From contig JAMXBD010000233.1 in NCBI GenBank assembly GCA_024138025.1, positions 682,001 to 746,000 on the forward strand: a stretch of 64,000 nucleotides of DNA, written 5' to 3'. The notes under the pieces are model-generated. The model saw only the letters and a list, made by a program, of their open reading frames with translations, ran no database searches and was not told where the DNA came from. Source of the stretch: Combretum micranthum. Lineage: Eukaryota; Streptophyta; Magnoliopsida; Myrtales; Combretaceae. The position numbers were made by a program, and so were the translations under genes. Positions 11,665-23,552 of this stretch are shown here, in pieces; position 1 is the stretch's first letter, and each line of letters begins with the position of its first letter.

Positions 11665-13699
11665 CCCCCCCTTTTTAATTTTTTTCACACTTCATCCACT
11701 TACAAATTTACTACAAAAAACTCTCTAAAATTTTCCTCTCCATACTCCCTCTCAAATTTCCTCTCTACATATTCCCAAAATCCTCTCAAGTTCTTACTAA
11801 TACCACCACTTTTTTTTATTACCATTTGTCTTTTAGGTAATACACCTTCTTCATATTACTTCTACCATGTCATGTAACTTTACATAACCATGGTGTGAGT
11901 TTCCTAAACTTATTGTTATGGAAGTTACACTATGTTCATGTATTATTCTTATTCATTAACATCAATTGCTATTTTTTTATGTTGTTATTATATTTTGCTC
12001 ATATTATTATTATTATTATGCTAACTTATTATTTATATCTAACTAAATATATTTATGTATTTATATATATTCTTTAGAGCATATAAGCTCACTTATTATT
12101 TATTTATTTTCATGCTTTGTAATTTATTTACTTATTTCATGCTATTTTAAGATAATCTTTAGTCTTAGACTTGTCATTATCAAGTCAAATAATTTTCTTT
12201 TCTTTTCGGGAATAGTCCGTTTCTTAGTCCGAGAGCCTTGATTCAAAGCTTACTCTCAATACTTGACTTATATTATCTTGCTTATTATTTTCTTGTTATA
12301 ATTATACTTGTTATTATTCTCATATCTATCCAAAATAAAGGTTGTTGTCTAAACTATAAAGTTTAAACTATACTTTTTGCGAAAGAGATTTTTATCATCG
12401 AAGAAGAGTTCTAAATGAAATTTAGAGTTTTTAAATTAATAAAGGAAATCCATTTTTTTCCTCCAAGCCTTAGGAAGAACTCACTATAATTTTGGAAATA
12501 CCACTATTTTGAAAGTCTTTTTCCAAAACCATAATTTTTGTAGTAATAGAGTTGTTTTCTAAAATTAAGAAAGATGATTCTTCATTACAAAAATGTTTTC
12601 CTTAAAAACATAATATAAAAGAAACCCCATAAAAAGGAAATGTAAGTTTTCAAACCAAGATTTAAAAAGATCAAAATAATAGTCAAAGGAAATACATAAG
12701 AATCTAATAGGAAATGTGACACTAGTATTAGAAGTTTCAAAAAGGAAAAATAGAGAAATTCATTTTTATGGAAAAGTCACCAAGAAAAATAATAAGATAA
12801 ACATAAAATATTTTTTGAAAAAAAAAGAATCAAAAGATTCATTTTTTAAAAAGGATTTACAAAATGATTTCTTGTAAATTATGATTTTTCTAAACTTCTA
12901 ACTAACATTGCTTTTACTAAAGAATTTTGTTTGGACAACAAATACTTGAACATGTATAAAATATGAGCTATAAATCTATAAAAAGGAATTTTTTTTTCAA
13001 CTATATAGATAATTGAGTATTTATCAAAGTAATTTTTGATGATTTGATGTTTGAAACAAATGCCTTTGGGATAGGAATTTCATGGTGAATTTGATCGCCA
13101 CTGTTTTGGAGCTCAAATGACCTAGTTTGATATAAATAGTTTTAGAAATAGATATAACTATTTGAGTAGGTAGAAATCAGTATATTATATGCGCAATTCC
13201 GAGTTAAAATGACCAATTTATTGCCATTTTAAGTTGGAAATGTCTTCTACACGAATTTTGACGTTCTTATGACATAGTTTTGTCAAATTACAAGAGGGTT
13301 ATCCAGAAATACTCATTATGGGTATTTTTTCTTGACAAAGTATCCATATCCCGAGGACTATTTTGACTAAGTGGATTGTTTGATCGACTCTTCCATTTAG
13401 AAGAAATATCGCCATGACAACGTGAGTTTGTTTTCTTAAATTGTGTACTTGATTGTACTTGTAGTGTAGATGCATTAAAATTAAGGAAAGATAATCTGTT
13501 ATGTATGTAAAATTGTCTGAAAGAACACTAAGAATATCGAGGGCGGAATTGATTGTAAAGGATTGCTTTTCTTAGTGTAGAACTTGATATGTTTGAAATT
13601 CTATGATCACTTTAAATTGACAATAATGATGCTATGATATCTTAAATAAATTTATTCAGGCATACCACAAAATGAGTCACATTGCATGGGGTTATTATC

Positions 13700-13862
13700 C
13701 TTGGGTGAAAGGATAGTAATACGGTCGAAAGCAATACTTGGCAACAATGATCGAAAGCAAATGCTTGGCGACAAGGAATTAAAACGATGCTTGGCGGTAA
13801 ATCGAAAGCATGGTTCGACACGAGTAAACTTAATATGCTTGGCGGTAATGATCAAAAGCATG
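13700..13862 (+). repeat. Minisatellite in LTR L
   Basis: Around five imperfect units built on ATGCTTGGCGGTAA and GATCGAAAGCA, about 26-35 bases each. They lie just upstream of the conserved hairpin block at about 13,935. LTRs A3' and B3' carry different minisatellites at the same place. Confidence 0.6.
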
Positions 13863-14552
13863 AATTAACTAAGATGACTTAGTCTGAGATCACTTATTAT
13901 CCTCACCAAGCCTCGAATGGAAGGCGTAAAACCATTCAACATATGGTTCCTAGAAAACTATATGCTTTGCTTGCTCAGTGTATGTTGCATTTCACTTGAA
14001 TGCTTAAATAACTTGTGTGAAATTTGCTACTCAAATATTTACTCATGGAAATAATTCTCACTAAGCCTATTAGCTTATACACTTATAGATATCTTTTGCA
14101 GTTTGGCCTTTTTGTAGTTGAAGCCACGGGGACCTTGCACCCAGGTCTTTCCTTTTTTGGTTAAGGAATTTTAGATGAAGTTTAACATTAACTTAGATAT
14201 AGACTTCATAGAAAATCTGCTTGTCATAGACTCTAGCATTTTTTTTTTATGGGGGAATGCCCCTAAGACTTGTAAGACATTTTTTATGAATGAATGAATA
14301 TTATGATTTCCATTTCTTAATTTGTTATTGTATCTTCTTAAGCTTCATATTTCAAAGTATAGTCCACTAAGATTGTGAGAGCATGCCTTACACCTAATAT
14401 TGAAGTTTTTGTGAATAACTAAGGTTGTCATACTTAAACTTTAATATTAAGTTTGATGGACTATTACGTATAGAGTACCATTTAGCGCATAACATAATGC
14501 TTCTAATTTACAAGCAAAAGCATAAGTGCAAAAATGTAAGAAATAAACTCAC

Positions 14553-14622
14553 TCAGCTATTTGAGCAAAAGCTTCTTAATCAAAATAATCTTCAGGCTAT
14601 GGGTACTCATTTTTCTCGTCAC
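14553..14622 (-). other. Exon-like module in LTR K
   Basis: On the minus strand, TTGTATAG|GTGACGAG opens and ATAGCTGA|GTGAGTTT closes a 70-base segment, with ATG changed to ATA relative to LTRs J and A3'. See the splice-architecture finding. Confidence 0.4.
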
Positions 14623-16637
14623 CTATACAAGAGAAATACCTAAAATGAGTATTTGTTGGAAGTTCTACTTAAACTTGCTAATTCTATTTCACTGAGTTCA
14701 TCAAAAATCATATAGAGTGAAATTCCAACTTAAAATGGTCTTAACTTGCTCATTTTAACTTGGAATTTCGTATATTATACACTGTTTTCTACCCATTCAA
14801 AAAGATTTATCTGTTTCTAAGGTTATTTTTGTCATAAAATGTCTTTTAGGTCGTGAAATAGGTCAATACAGATTCTCTACGAAAATCCCAGCCCTTGAAA
14901 CATAATTTTCCAAACTTTTCTTTATCCAAAAATCCTTTAGCAAAAATATAGATAATTATGTGATTGAAAAATCTTTTAATGATATATAGATAGACTCATA
15001 TTGTATGCAAATTTCTCATGGTGTTGTCTCAATAATTATTTTTCATAAAACAACTTGTCTCATGGTGTTGAAAACTTAAACTTGAAAAATTCCTCTTTAA
15101 GTGGTTTGAAAAGTCACTATAAGTTCTTGGGTTATTATAATTGAGTATTTTTTCGTAAATTTTATTTTCTAGTTTTTCTAAGACAAATTAATTTTTCTTA
15201 ACTTGGTCTTTTAAGATATCTACAAATTTTACCTCTAGTAATAAAAATGGAGTTCTCAAAATTTTTCCTAAGTTGTTGATAGTCTTCAATAGTTTGAGTT
15301 GTATTGCATATATTTTTCCTTTTAAATGGTTTTGATTAGAAATTAATAATAAGTATTTTCCTCTTATATTTTTATTTCTTAACTTCTTTAAGGATAAATA
15401 TTACTTCTAAAAAATTGGTCTTTTAAATTCTCTACCAATTTTCACTTGAAAGGAAATCCATTTTCAACATTTTCTTAAGTTGTTGATAATATTTATTGTT
15501 TTTGAGTTTATCATGTTTATATTCTTCTATTTTTTTGAAAATGAGTTTATCATTTAGAAACTTACTTTCTTAGGTTGTTAGCAAAATTTTTATTTATCTA
15601 AGTGAGGTTATAACTAGTGAGTTGATTTTATATGAACTTTGAAAACTAGTGTAGTTCTTAGTTTTTATTATAGAGTTGGTAAAATCCTAATTTAAGCTTT
15701 TATGAAAAGTTTGTATATCAAAGAATTATTAATACTAAGTTTTAATAAACTTCATGTTACTTATCATGAAAACAGAGTGTTTATTTCCTTAGTTAATTTC
15801 TTTGATGAAATTATCCTTGTTGACATATAAGAAAATTCATGTTGACTTTGAAAACAAGATTTTAAAATAATCTTTCTATGTTCTTGATGATAAAATCTTT
15901 ATATGGTGACAAACTTATATAATAAAAGAATTTGTTTCCATTTTCCTTTACTAAAGAAGATTCCTTTTTATTTTTGTTGAGACAATATCATTATGATGAT
16001 GCATGCATATGATTATGTAGTTATGAAAAAGACTAGAATATCACATAAAAATATAAGAAAGATATAAGAAGCAATAATAAGCAAAATAATAAGGTCAAGC
16101 ATTGGGAACCTTAGCTTCATCAAGGCATCAATAATAAGAGCAATAATAATAATAAGAATAATAAAAGCATGTTAGTGAAAGTTAGTAAGTATTTAGGCTC
16201 TAAAAAATATATAGATATATGTGTACTTAATAATATATATACAAGGTTAGATTAGGAGCATAATAACAATAATAACAACATAATATCATCATGATAATAA
16301 AATAACATAATGGGAATTATTGGCTTGGGCAAGAATAAAACATGAACATGTTGTTGCTTCCATAACTTACATGAGCTTTAGAAAACAACACCATGGTCAT
16401 GCTAAGTTACATGACATGGGAAAATAAGAGTATGAGATTTTTACCTAAAGGTGTGTATTTGTTGAAGAAATGAAAGATAGTGGTGGTAATATGTGGAAGA
16501 TGATCTTTGTGTAGAGGAAAAAAAGTTGGGAAGAATAGATTGAAGAGGATTTTTAGTAGAGAGAAATTTGTGGAGAGAATTTGGTAGAGTTTTGTTATGT
16601 AAAAGTGAATGTGTGAAAGAAATGGAGGGAGATAGGG

Positions 16638-16645
16638 TATTTATA
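16638..16645 (-). promoter_or_regulatory. TATA box of LTR K
   Basis: TATAAATA on the minus strand followed by CCC, about 195 bases upstream of the donor-like TTTAG|GTAAAAATC. Confidence 0.6.
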
Positions 16646-17347
16646 ATTAAAGATGGAGGGAAATTGAGTGTAATTAAATAAAATGAAAAAGAAAAAAAAA
16701 CTAGATGAAGACAAGGGGGAGGGGTGCTAGTTTTCAAGGGAAGAGATGGGAGAGAATTATTAAATTTGTATTTTGTAAAGAAAAGTAAGTAATATGTAAG
16801 ATATGACATGATTTAAGATGTATGGGGAAGGTACAAAGTAAGAAAATAGGTTTATAGGTAGTAATACAAAGTAGAGATAGATGAATATTAATGAATAGTA
16901 GAATAGGACAATAAATAGTAAACAAGACTAATAATTTATCGGTAATAAAGAAAATACACATGTAAATGCGATATCTGATATTTTTAATTATCGAAAAAAA
17001 TTAAATTTATATTTTTTTAAATCCTTGTATTATTACGCATCTAACGGTGTTATCGAAATATATTTACTATTCTGAGCCCCATAATATGTTTTCGAAAACT
17101 AATCCAATTTGAGTTTGGAATGAACTAAATTTTGTCGAATCTAATCTTTTTAGGCTATCCTATATTATTACGAATCATATTCCATGATTTTCTCCCTTTT
17201 ATTGTTTTAGGGTTAAGAGTATGGGATTGCTAGATCATAATTCTAAGGTTTTGATGTGTGTTTTATTGACTTTAGAGTTTTCGGTTGACTTCTAGTTCTA
17301 AGGTTTAAACTTAAGACTTGGCATAAAATCTAGGGGTTTACACCAAT

Positions 17348-17906
17348 AGATGATTAATTTCAATTTTTTTTAATGTAATTTAATAATTGAGCTTATATAG
17401 TTTAATTAAAATAAATAAATTGCATCATTGGTTATAAATGGATAGATTAACATAATCAAATTGATAAATAGACTTAATTGAAATTGAGATTTCAAATACT
17501 CCTTCCAATCTTTTATCTATTTCAATTATCCATTTTATGAACCAAATTTCTTAAATCTTTCTAGCTATCAAATTTGAACTTTATGTCCATTAAATTATTT
17601 ATTTGCTTTAATTATTTTTCCACCAAATCAAATTTCCCTATCATATCAACTGATTTTAATTTGAACTAATTTCTCTTAATCTACATATAATCTAAAATTT
17701 CATAAGTTCAAATATTTAGATTTATAAAATTCTCTAATATAGCCCCTTCAATTAAATTTTATATTTTCAATCCCCATAAATTTTGAGTTTTATTATTTAT
17801 TTTAAAAAATCAATTTCTAAGCCTAAACTCAACTAAATATCAAGTTTTACAAAATTAAATTTCTAAACTAGATTCCTAATTCAAGTTATCAATTTTACTT
17901 ATATAC
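17348..17906. other. Unassigned AT-rich stretch between solo LTR K and element A
   Basis: About 560 bases without coding sequence or recognised repeat. It continues, after element A, at 26837, so it is the shared target of both insertions. Confidence 0.5.
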
Positions 17907-17911
17907 ATTCT
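17907..17911. repeat. Target site duplication ATTCT of element A (left)
   Basis: ATTCT precedes TGTAAATCCCC and recurs at 26832-26836 after TGACA. Confidence 0.85.
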
Positions 17912-18996
17912 TGTAAATCCCCGAAATTTTTTTGGATTCAAATTATAGTTTAAACCCTGATCGAAAGACAACAGGATTTTCCAGGGTCAACAAAACCCTA
18001 GTTTACCGTAACCGCTTAAGTCCGGTATTGCCGCTTTCTCTAGCCCTAGAAAACAAAGTGGGAATAATTACCTATAATGGTTCCTAATAGCTATAGGTTG
18101 TATAAAAATATCAGTTTTGCAAAATTTAGGTGTCTTTAGAACCCAATCGGACACAGTTCTCGAAAAACGTGTCCCGGAGCTTGGAATAGGAAAAATATTC
18201 TGAATATACCGCTAGACTCATAAAAATATAAGATTTTCAAAAATATCAATTTCAAAATTTTTCGGTAGCTAAAAATATCAAATATCGCATTTATACGCAT
18301 ATTTTCTTACTACCGGCATTTAATTGTCATGTCTATTTTTATATACACTATTTTCTACTATCTACACTATTCATCTATCTCTACTTTTTCTTACAACCTA
18401 CTCTTACAACCCATACACCTATTTCTTACACATTTTCATTTCCAATACAACTTCACATCTCTCATTTCTTACTTTTAATTAACAAAAATACAAAAAAATA
18501 AATTTTCCTCTCTTTCTACACCAAGAATAGCGCCGGCCACCCCTACCCCATGCCTCAATTTTTTTTTTTATTTTTCGCTTATTTAATTAACACAATTTAT
18601 CTCCCACATTTTCCTATAAATACCCCTTCACACTTCCACTTCTTTCACACTTCTTCATTACTAAAGTTACTCTCTAAAAATTCCTCAAGAATTCTCTTCC
18701 AAGAAGCTCTCTTTAGTTCATCTCCTTTAGGTATTATTTCTTCAAGAATCTTCTATGTTCATCTACTTAGTATGAACTTAGTGCGTGTTTTCTAAAACCA
18801 TGAAGGTTAAGAAAGCAATAATAGGTTCATACTTTGTTTTTGTTCATAATCTAAACTCCTTTATGTTTCTTTTATGTTCATAATTATTTAATATATCTAT
18901 ATGGCTATATATATTATTTAGAGCATATAAGCTCATTGTCTTGCAATTTATTTACTTTCCTTGCAATTTATTTACTTCATTGCAATTTATTTAATT
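17912..18996 (+). mobile_element. Truncated 5' LTR of element A
   Basis: It is nearly the same as the first ~1.05 kb of the 3' LTR at 23558. It retains a GC-rich CGCCGGCCACCCC block near 18,531, TATAAATA (18615-18622) and donor TTTAG|GTATTA (18731). It ends at TTTATTTAATT where the 3' LTR continues with TTCAAGTTG. Confidence 0.85.
18615..18622 (+). promoter_or_regulatory. TATA box of the 5' LTR of element A
   Basis: CCTATAAATACCCC, followed about 25-45 bases later by the conserved CACACTTC leader. In the 3' LTR the same site reads TATTAATA (24241), a single change that probably weakens it. Confidence 0.65.
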
Positions 18997-19815
18997 GACA
19001 GAGCTTTTGGGAAACCAGATGAAGCTGAGAATTGGCTCGCGCAGATAGAACGATCTTTTGCCGCTTATGAAGTTCCTCACCATCTTCGAATAAGCTACGG
19101 CACCTATATATTATGGTTTAACACCCACGTCTGGTAGGAGTCCAAGAGTAGGGAATTGCCGCCACCCATTACCTGGGATATGTTTCGGAATGAGTTTCTA
19201 GAAAATTATTTCCTTGGAAGTTTAAAAGTAAGATATAGTGAGGATTTCTTGCACATATCTCAGAAAGGAAAATCCATAGAACAATACGAGACGGAATTCA
19301 GCCGACTCCTGCAGTATGCTCCTAATTCTTATAAATATAGTCAGGAGCCAAAACGACAAGTGTTCCTGAATGGGTTAGATGAGGACTTGAGGATGCAGTT
19401 AGAAGAGTTTGACATCCGCACCTTCAGAGAATTAGTTGAAAGAGTAAGAATTGTTGAAGGGGCCAAAAAGAGGAAAGCGGGGACTTTTGAGAAGAAAGTG
19501 CATGTTTTTGGAAGAAAATTTCAACCAGAAACAAGCTCCAATTTCCATTCTAAGAGGTTTAAACCAATTAGCCACTTTAAGGGAAATTTCAATGGACAAA
19601 AGGATAATTCCAAGGCAGTAGTAAGTTGTTGGAAACGCAAAGGGGCGCACTATCCGAAGAGATGCCCCCTTCTCCAGAACAAATGTTATTTCTGTGGTGA
19701 CCCAAGCCATAAGATTCCGGATTGCCCAAAGAAAGCTTCTACGACTTGTTTCGTATGCAAGCAAACGGGACATTTTGCCAACGAGTGTCCTGAAAGAAAT
19801 CTCACAACAAATTGA
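18997..19815 (+). pseudogene. gag: Element A gag (capsid and zinc knuckles), 5' truncated
   Basis: Gag forms the particle and binds genomic RNA. The frame is open from 18997 except for TAG at 19135-19137, where element B has TGG. Capsid residues FRNEFLENYF and the SFLNGL-like FLNGLDEDLR motif are followed by basic sequence and the nucleocapsid: a first knuckle broken by C to R (CWKRKGAHYPKRC; B reads CWKCKKEHYPKRC), then two intact CCHC knuckles (CYFCGDPSHKIPDC and CFVCKQTGHFANEC). The frame stops at 19813-19815. The amino-terminal part is absent because of the 5' deletion. Confidence 0.85.
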
Positions 19816-20139
19816 CCTGTTGGATCTTCAGGAGGACTTGCACCAACAAAGAGTGGGAATGGAATCGGAAGTCGCTCAGCATCATCCATGCATGGGCTGA
19901 GAATTTACAACCTTGAAAGGGCAATGGGTTTGTGAGGAGGATGCCGAGGAAGGAGTAGAGTTGGCTGCCTTGGACCATGGAGAGTTGTATGACTATAGCT
20001 TAGTTACAGGTTAGCCTCAACCTTTAAAATATCTGTTTGTTTTGATATCAATTGAGTATAAAGTTACGATGTATGTTCGAAATAATAGATGTTTAAGGAA
20101 CCTTATAAAGACAATAAGAATAGTAACACACGCGTCTTG

Positions 20140-20714
20140 AACGCAGGAACCATACAAATAGGGGACCTGACCACTTATACCCTCTTCGATACCGGTACAA
20201 CGCATTCCTTTATTGCCACTAGTATAGCCTTGAAGATCGGTTTACCTATAACCACAACCTAACAAGTTTTCGTATAAAAACCCCCACCGGTAATGTGGTA
20301 ACTACCAAAGAAGTAATAAGGAATTGCCCCATGAAGATACAAGGCCACGAGGCAACCACCGATCTTATAGTAATAGAAATCAGCAAGTACGAAGTGATTC
20401 TTGGAATGAGTTGGTTGTCCATGGTGGAAGCAAAGGTAGATTGTAGAAATAAAATGGTGGAATTCATGGAACAAGATGGGAAGAAAGTTACATTTTTAAG
20501 AGAATCCACAACTTCTAAAAGTTTGGAGTTAAGTTCGTTCGAGCTAATTGAAGAAGTTGAGGAAGGAGTTGAAAGTTATGTGGGAAGTATGAAGGAGGAT
20601 GAGGAAAGACCCAACATTGACGACATCCCCATCGTTAATGATTTCCTCGATGTTTTTCCAAAAGAATTGCCGGGTTACCCCCAAAACGAGAGATTGATTT
20701 CGAGATCGATTTGA
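20140..20714 (+). pseudogene. pro: Element A aspartic protease and linker to RT
   Basis: The protease matures Gag-Pol. The catalytic motif FDTGTTHSF is seen with its Asp at 20188-20190, then after a frameshift near 20262 the frame continues with TPTGNVVTTKE, and with ILGMSWL near 20400, the conserved family segment that follows the active site. A second frameshift near 20690 breaks the join to reverse transcriptase. The stretch 19816-20139 linking gag to protease is decayed. Compare element B 44340-44990. Confidence 0.8.
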
Positions 20715-21799
20715 TGCCAAAAACAGAACCCATATCCAAGGCACCATGCCGAATGACACCCATTGAGCTCAAGGAACTTAAAAAGCAATTACAAGAATTG
20801 CTTGACTAAAGATTCGTTAGACCAAGTGTCTCACCTTGGGGAGCTCTGGTATTATTTGTAAAGAAGAAGGATGCATCGATGAGGTTGTGTATTGATTATC
20901 GAGAACTCAATAAGGTCACTATAAAGAATAAGTATCCATTGCCAAGGATTGACGATCTCTTTGACCAACTACAAGGAGCAAGTGTATTCTCATGCATTGA
21001 TTTAAGATCAAGATACCACCAACTAAGGATTAAACCAGAGGATGTGTCAAAGACCGCTTTCAGAACTCGGTATGGACACTATGAGTTCATGGTTATGCCA
21101 TTTGGGTTGACTAATGCACCAGCTGCTTTCATGAACTTGATGAATCGGGTGTATAAACCGCTCTTGGATAAATGCGTGATTGTCTTCATTGATGATATTT
21201 TGGTCTATTCTAAAACACGAGAGCAACACAAAGAACATCTAAGAATGGCATTACAAACCTTAAGGGAGCACAAGTTATATGCCAAATTATCCAAGTGTGA
21301 CTTTTGGTTGGACCAGATATCTTTTCTAGGACATGTTATCTCAGGGAAAGGAATATCAGTAGATCCCGAAAAGATTAAGGCAGTAATGGAATGGAAACAA
21401 CCAAGGACTGTGACTGAGATTAGAAGTTTTCTTGGATTAGCTGGCTATTACAGGAAGTTCGTGCAAGATTTCTCAAAAATAGCTAAGGCACTAACTCAGT
21501 TGACCTGGAAAAATGAAAGGTTCATTTGGAATGAGAAGAGGGAACAAAGTTTCCAAGAGTTAAAGAAACGGTTGGTATCTGCTCCAATTTTAACCTTACC
21601 TGATCCGGAAAAGCCATATATCATCCATAGTGATGCGTCAAGAAATGGCTTAGGATGCATGCTTATGCAAGAAGGGAAGGTAATTGCTTATGCTTCACGG
21701 CAGTTGAGGCCACATGAACAAAATTACCTGACACATGATCTTGAGTTAGCCGCAGTTGTCTTTGCTCTCAAGCTTTGGAGGCACTACCTATATGGATAG
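20715..21799 (+). pseudogene. pol: Element A reverse transcriptase and start of RNase H
   Basis: RT copies element RNA into DNA. The frame has TAA at 20806-20808 (B has CAA), then runs open 20879-21799. Motifs in order: [14 protein letters not shown], the FIDD catalytic box at 21185-21196 (plant gypsy form of YVDD), LSKCDFW, FLGHVIS, and the connection domain with [11 protein letters not shown]. RNase H begins at SDASRNGLG with its first catalytic Asp intact (21631). TAG at 21797-21799 ends the frame inside RNase H. It is the best preserved RT in the window. Confidence 0.9.
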
Positions 21800-22690
21800 A
21801 GATGCGAGATTTATACGAACCATAAGAGCCTCAAGTATTTATTTACACAAAAGGAATTGAATATGAGGCAAAGAAGATGGTTGGAGTTGATCAAAGACTA
21901 TGAGCTTGGAATAAATTATTACCCTGGAAGAGTGAATGTGGTAGCAGACGATTTGAGTTGAAAGAACCACAGAGAAGTTATAGCCATGCTCACAACCCAA
22001 AAAGAACTTATAAAGGAATTCGAGAGACTGAGCATCGAATTTGTAGGATGAAGTGTGGAAGTAGAAATTTATCCATTTGATAATAGAGCCAACTCTAATA
22101 GAAAGAATCAAGGAATCTCACCGATATGATGAAGTCATACAAAAGTTGAAAAGTGAGATATAAGGAGGAAAGCATGATGATTTTGAGATAGATGAGGAGG
22201 ATGTAGTAAGGATGAAGGGAAGATTATGTGTACCAAATGATGAGGAGATGAAAAAGGAAATTATGAGTGACGCATACAACTCGGGATATACCATGCACCT
22301 CGGTGGTACCAAGACCTTAAAAGTTGTTTCTGGTGGAATGGTATGAAAAGGGACGTAGCTGAATTCATAATGAAGTGTCCCGTATGTCAACAAGTAAAGA
22401 ATGAACACCAAAGGCTAGGAGGACTTTTGAAACCATTGACCATACTAGAATGGAAATGGGATCAAATTACAATGGATTTCGTATGTGGATTGCCCTGAAC
22501 ATCAGCCAAATATGATGCTATATGGGTAATTGTGGATCGACTTACTAAGTTAGCACACTTCATCCCCATCAGCATGACCTACTCAATGGAGAAGTTTGCC
22601 CGGCAATATGTAAGGGAGATTGTGAGACTGCATGGAGTTCCAGTAGGAATTGTATCGGATTGAGATCCCCGATTCGTGTCAAAATTCTAG
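21800..22690 (+). pseudogene. pol: Element A RNase H end and first half of integrase
   Basis: The reading continues with [12 protein letters not shown], where B has Asp in place of Asn (a catalytic-residue loss), then SGYTMH, CPVCQQV (part of the HHCC zinc finger) and WKWDQITMDFV with the first integrase Asp. In-frame stops at 22496-22498, 22661-22663 (CGA in B) and 22688-22690 (TGG in B), plus others near 21959 and 22050-22150, block translation. Integrase would insert the cDNA. Confidence 0.85.
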
Positions 22691-23508
22691 ATGAGTCTTC
22701 AGAAGTGTATGGGAACTAAGTTACATTTCAGTACAGCTTATCATCCACAAACTGATGGACAATCAGAGCGAACTATCCAGACCTTGGAAGACATGTTGAG
22801 AGCTTGTGTTATGGAATTCAAAGGAAGCTGGGAAGCACATCTACCTTTGGTAGAGTTTGCTTACAACAACAGCTATCATTCAACAATTAAGATGCCACCG
22901 TACGAAGCTTTGTATGGAAGAAGGTGTAGATCACCTCTATTTTGGGATGATGTGGAAAAGTTAACAATTGGACCAGATCTCATCCAAGACGCCTCAGATA
23001 AAGTCAGGATTATTCAGCAAAGGATGAAAGAGGCCCAAGATAGACAGAAAAGTTGGGCAGATAAAAAACGGCGAATCCTTGAGTTTAACGTTGGTGATCA
23101 TGTGTACCTAAAAGTGAATCCGATAAAGAGTATTCATCGTGTACGGGCTCGAGGAAAGCTAAGCCCAAGGTATATCGGACCTTTCGAAATCCTCGAACGA
23201 GTAGGAGATTTGGCTTATCGCTTGGCACCACCAAACCTGTCGGGAGTACATAATGTCTTCCATGTCTCAGTACTAAGAAAGCATATCCCCGACCCTGATC
23301 GGATTGTAGAACTTGAACCAGTCAGGCTGAAAGAGAACTTGACTTATGAGGAGCACCCAGTTCAAATTCTGGATCAAAAGGTTCAAAAGCTGAGAAACAA
23401 GGAAATCCGATATGTCAAGGTGTTATGGAGGAATCATTCGCAAAAGAGGCTACTTGGGAAGCCGAGGATGAGATCCGAAAGAAATATCCAAATCTCTTTG
23501 AAGATTAG
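22691..23508 (+). pseudogene. pol: Element A integrase C-terminal half and chromodomain
   Basis: The open frame 22691-23590 carries FSTAYHPQTDGQSERTIQ, with the catalytic Glu in SER, then YNNSYHST, YEALYGRRCRSPLFW, the C-terminal domain GDHVYLKVNP and RVGDLAYRLA. The chromodomain follows: HPVQILDQKVQKL, then IRYVKVLWRNHS. A one-base loss after RNHS shifts the frame; read in the other frame it continues EATWEAEDEIRKKYPNLF and reaches TAG at 23506-23508, probably the original stop. Chromodomains bind histone marks and steer integration into heterochromatin. Confidence 0.9.
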
Positions 23509-23545
23509 GTACGAATTTCAAAGTTTTGAGGACAAAACTTTCTTT

Positions 23546-23552
23546 AAGGGGG
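23546..23552 (+). other. Polypurine tract of element A
   Basis: AAGGGGG a few bases before the 3' LTR start; matches AAGGGGGG in element B. Confidence 0.75.

Larger units (their letters stand above)
11136..14494 (+). mobile_element. Solo LTR L nested inside solo LTR K
   Basis: It starts CGTAAGCCCCTAG (family TGTAAGCCCC with the first T changed) and ends in decayed GCGCATAACA, 3359 bp, between TAATG copies. LTR K continues on both sides, so L came later. It carries TATAAATA (11657), donor TTTTAG|GTAATA (11837), mini-exon end CCATGACAAC|GTGAGTTT (13421), acceptor TTTTGCAG (14101), a minisatellite at 13,700-13,860 and the 3' hairpin (14391-14452). Confidence 0.8.
10013..17342 (-). mobile_element. 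Solo LTR K, minus strand, split by a nested LTR
   Basis: Both termini are present in reverse orientation: TGTCACGTCTCAAAGGG at 10013 (the family end) and TAGGGGTTTACA ending at 17342 (the family start), with CCAAT on both sides and no internal region. Without the nested insert and its duplication it is about 3.97 kb. On the minus strand it has a TATAAATA box (16638-16645), donor TTTAG|GTAAAAATC (16444), acceptor TATAG|GTGACGAG, mini-exon 14553-14622 ending ATAGCTGA|GTGAGTTT, acceptor TTTATTTCAG near 10,480, and the 3' hairpin near 10,048-10,122. A clean example of LTR-LTR recombination. Confidence 0.85.

Noticed and set aside
16441..16961. Two overlapping minus-strand frames of 122 and 75 codons
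   Set aside because: They cover the pyrimidine-rich promoter and leader of LTR K; the composition (Ser, Pro, Leu, Phe) reflects that and similar chance frames occur at 18550, 24179, 51652 and 55688.
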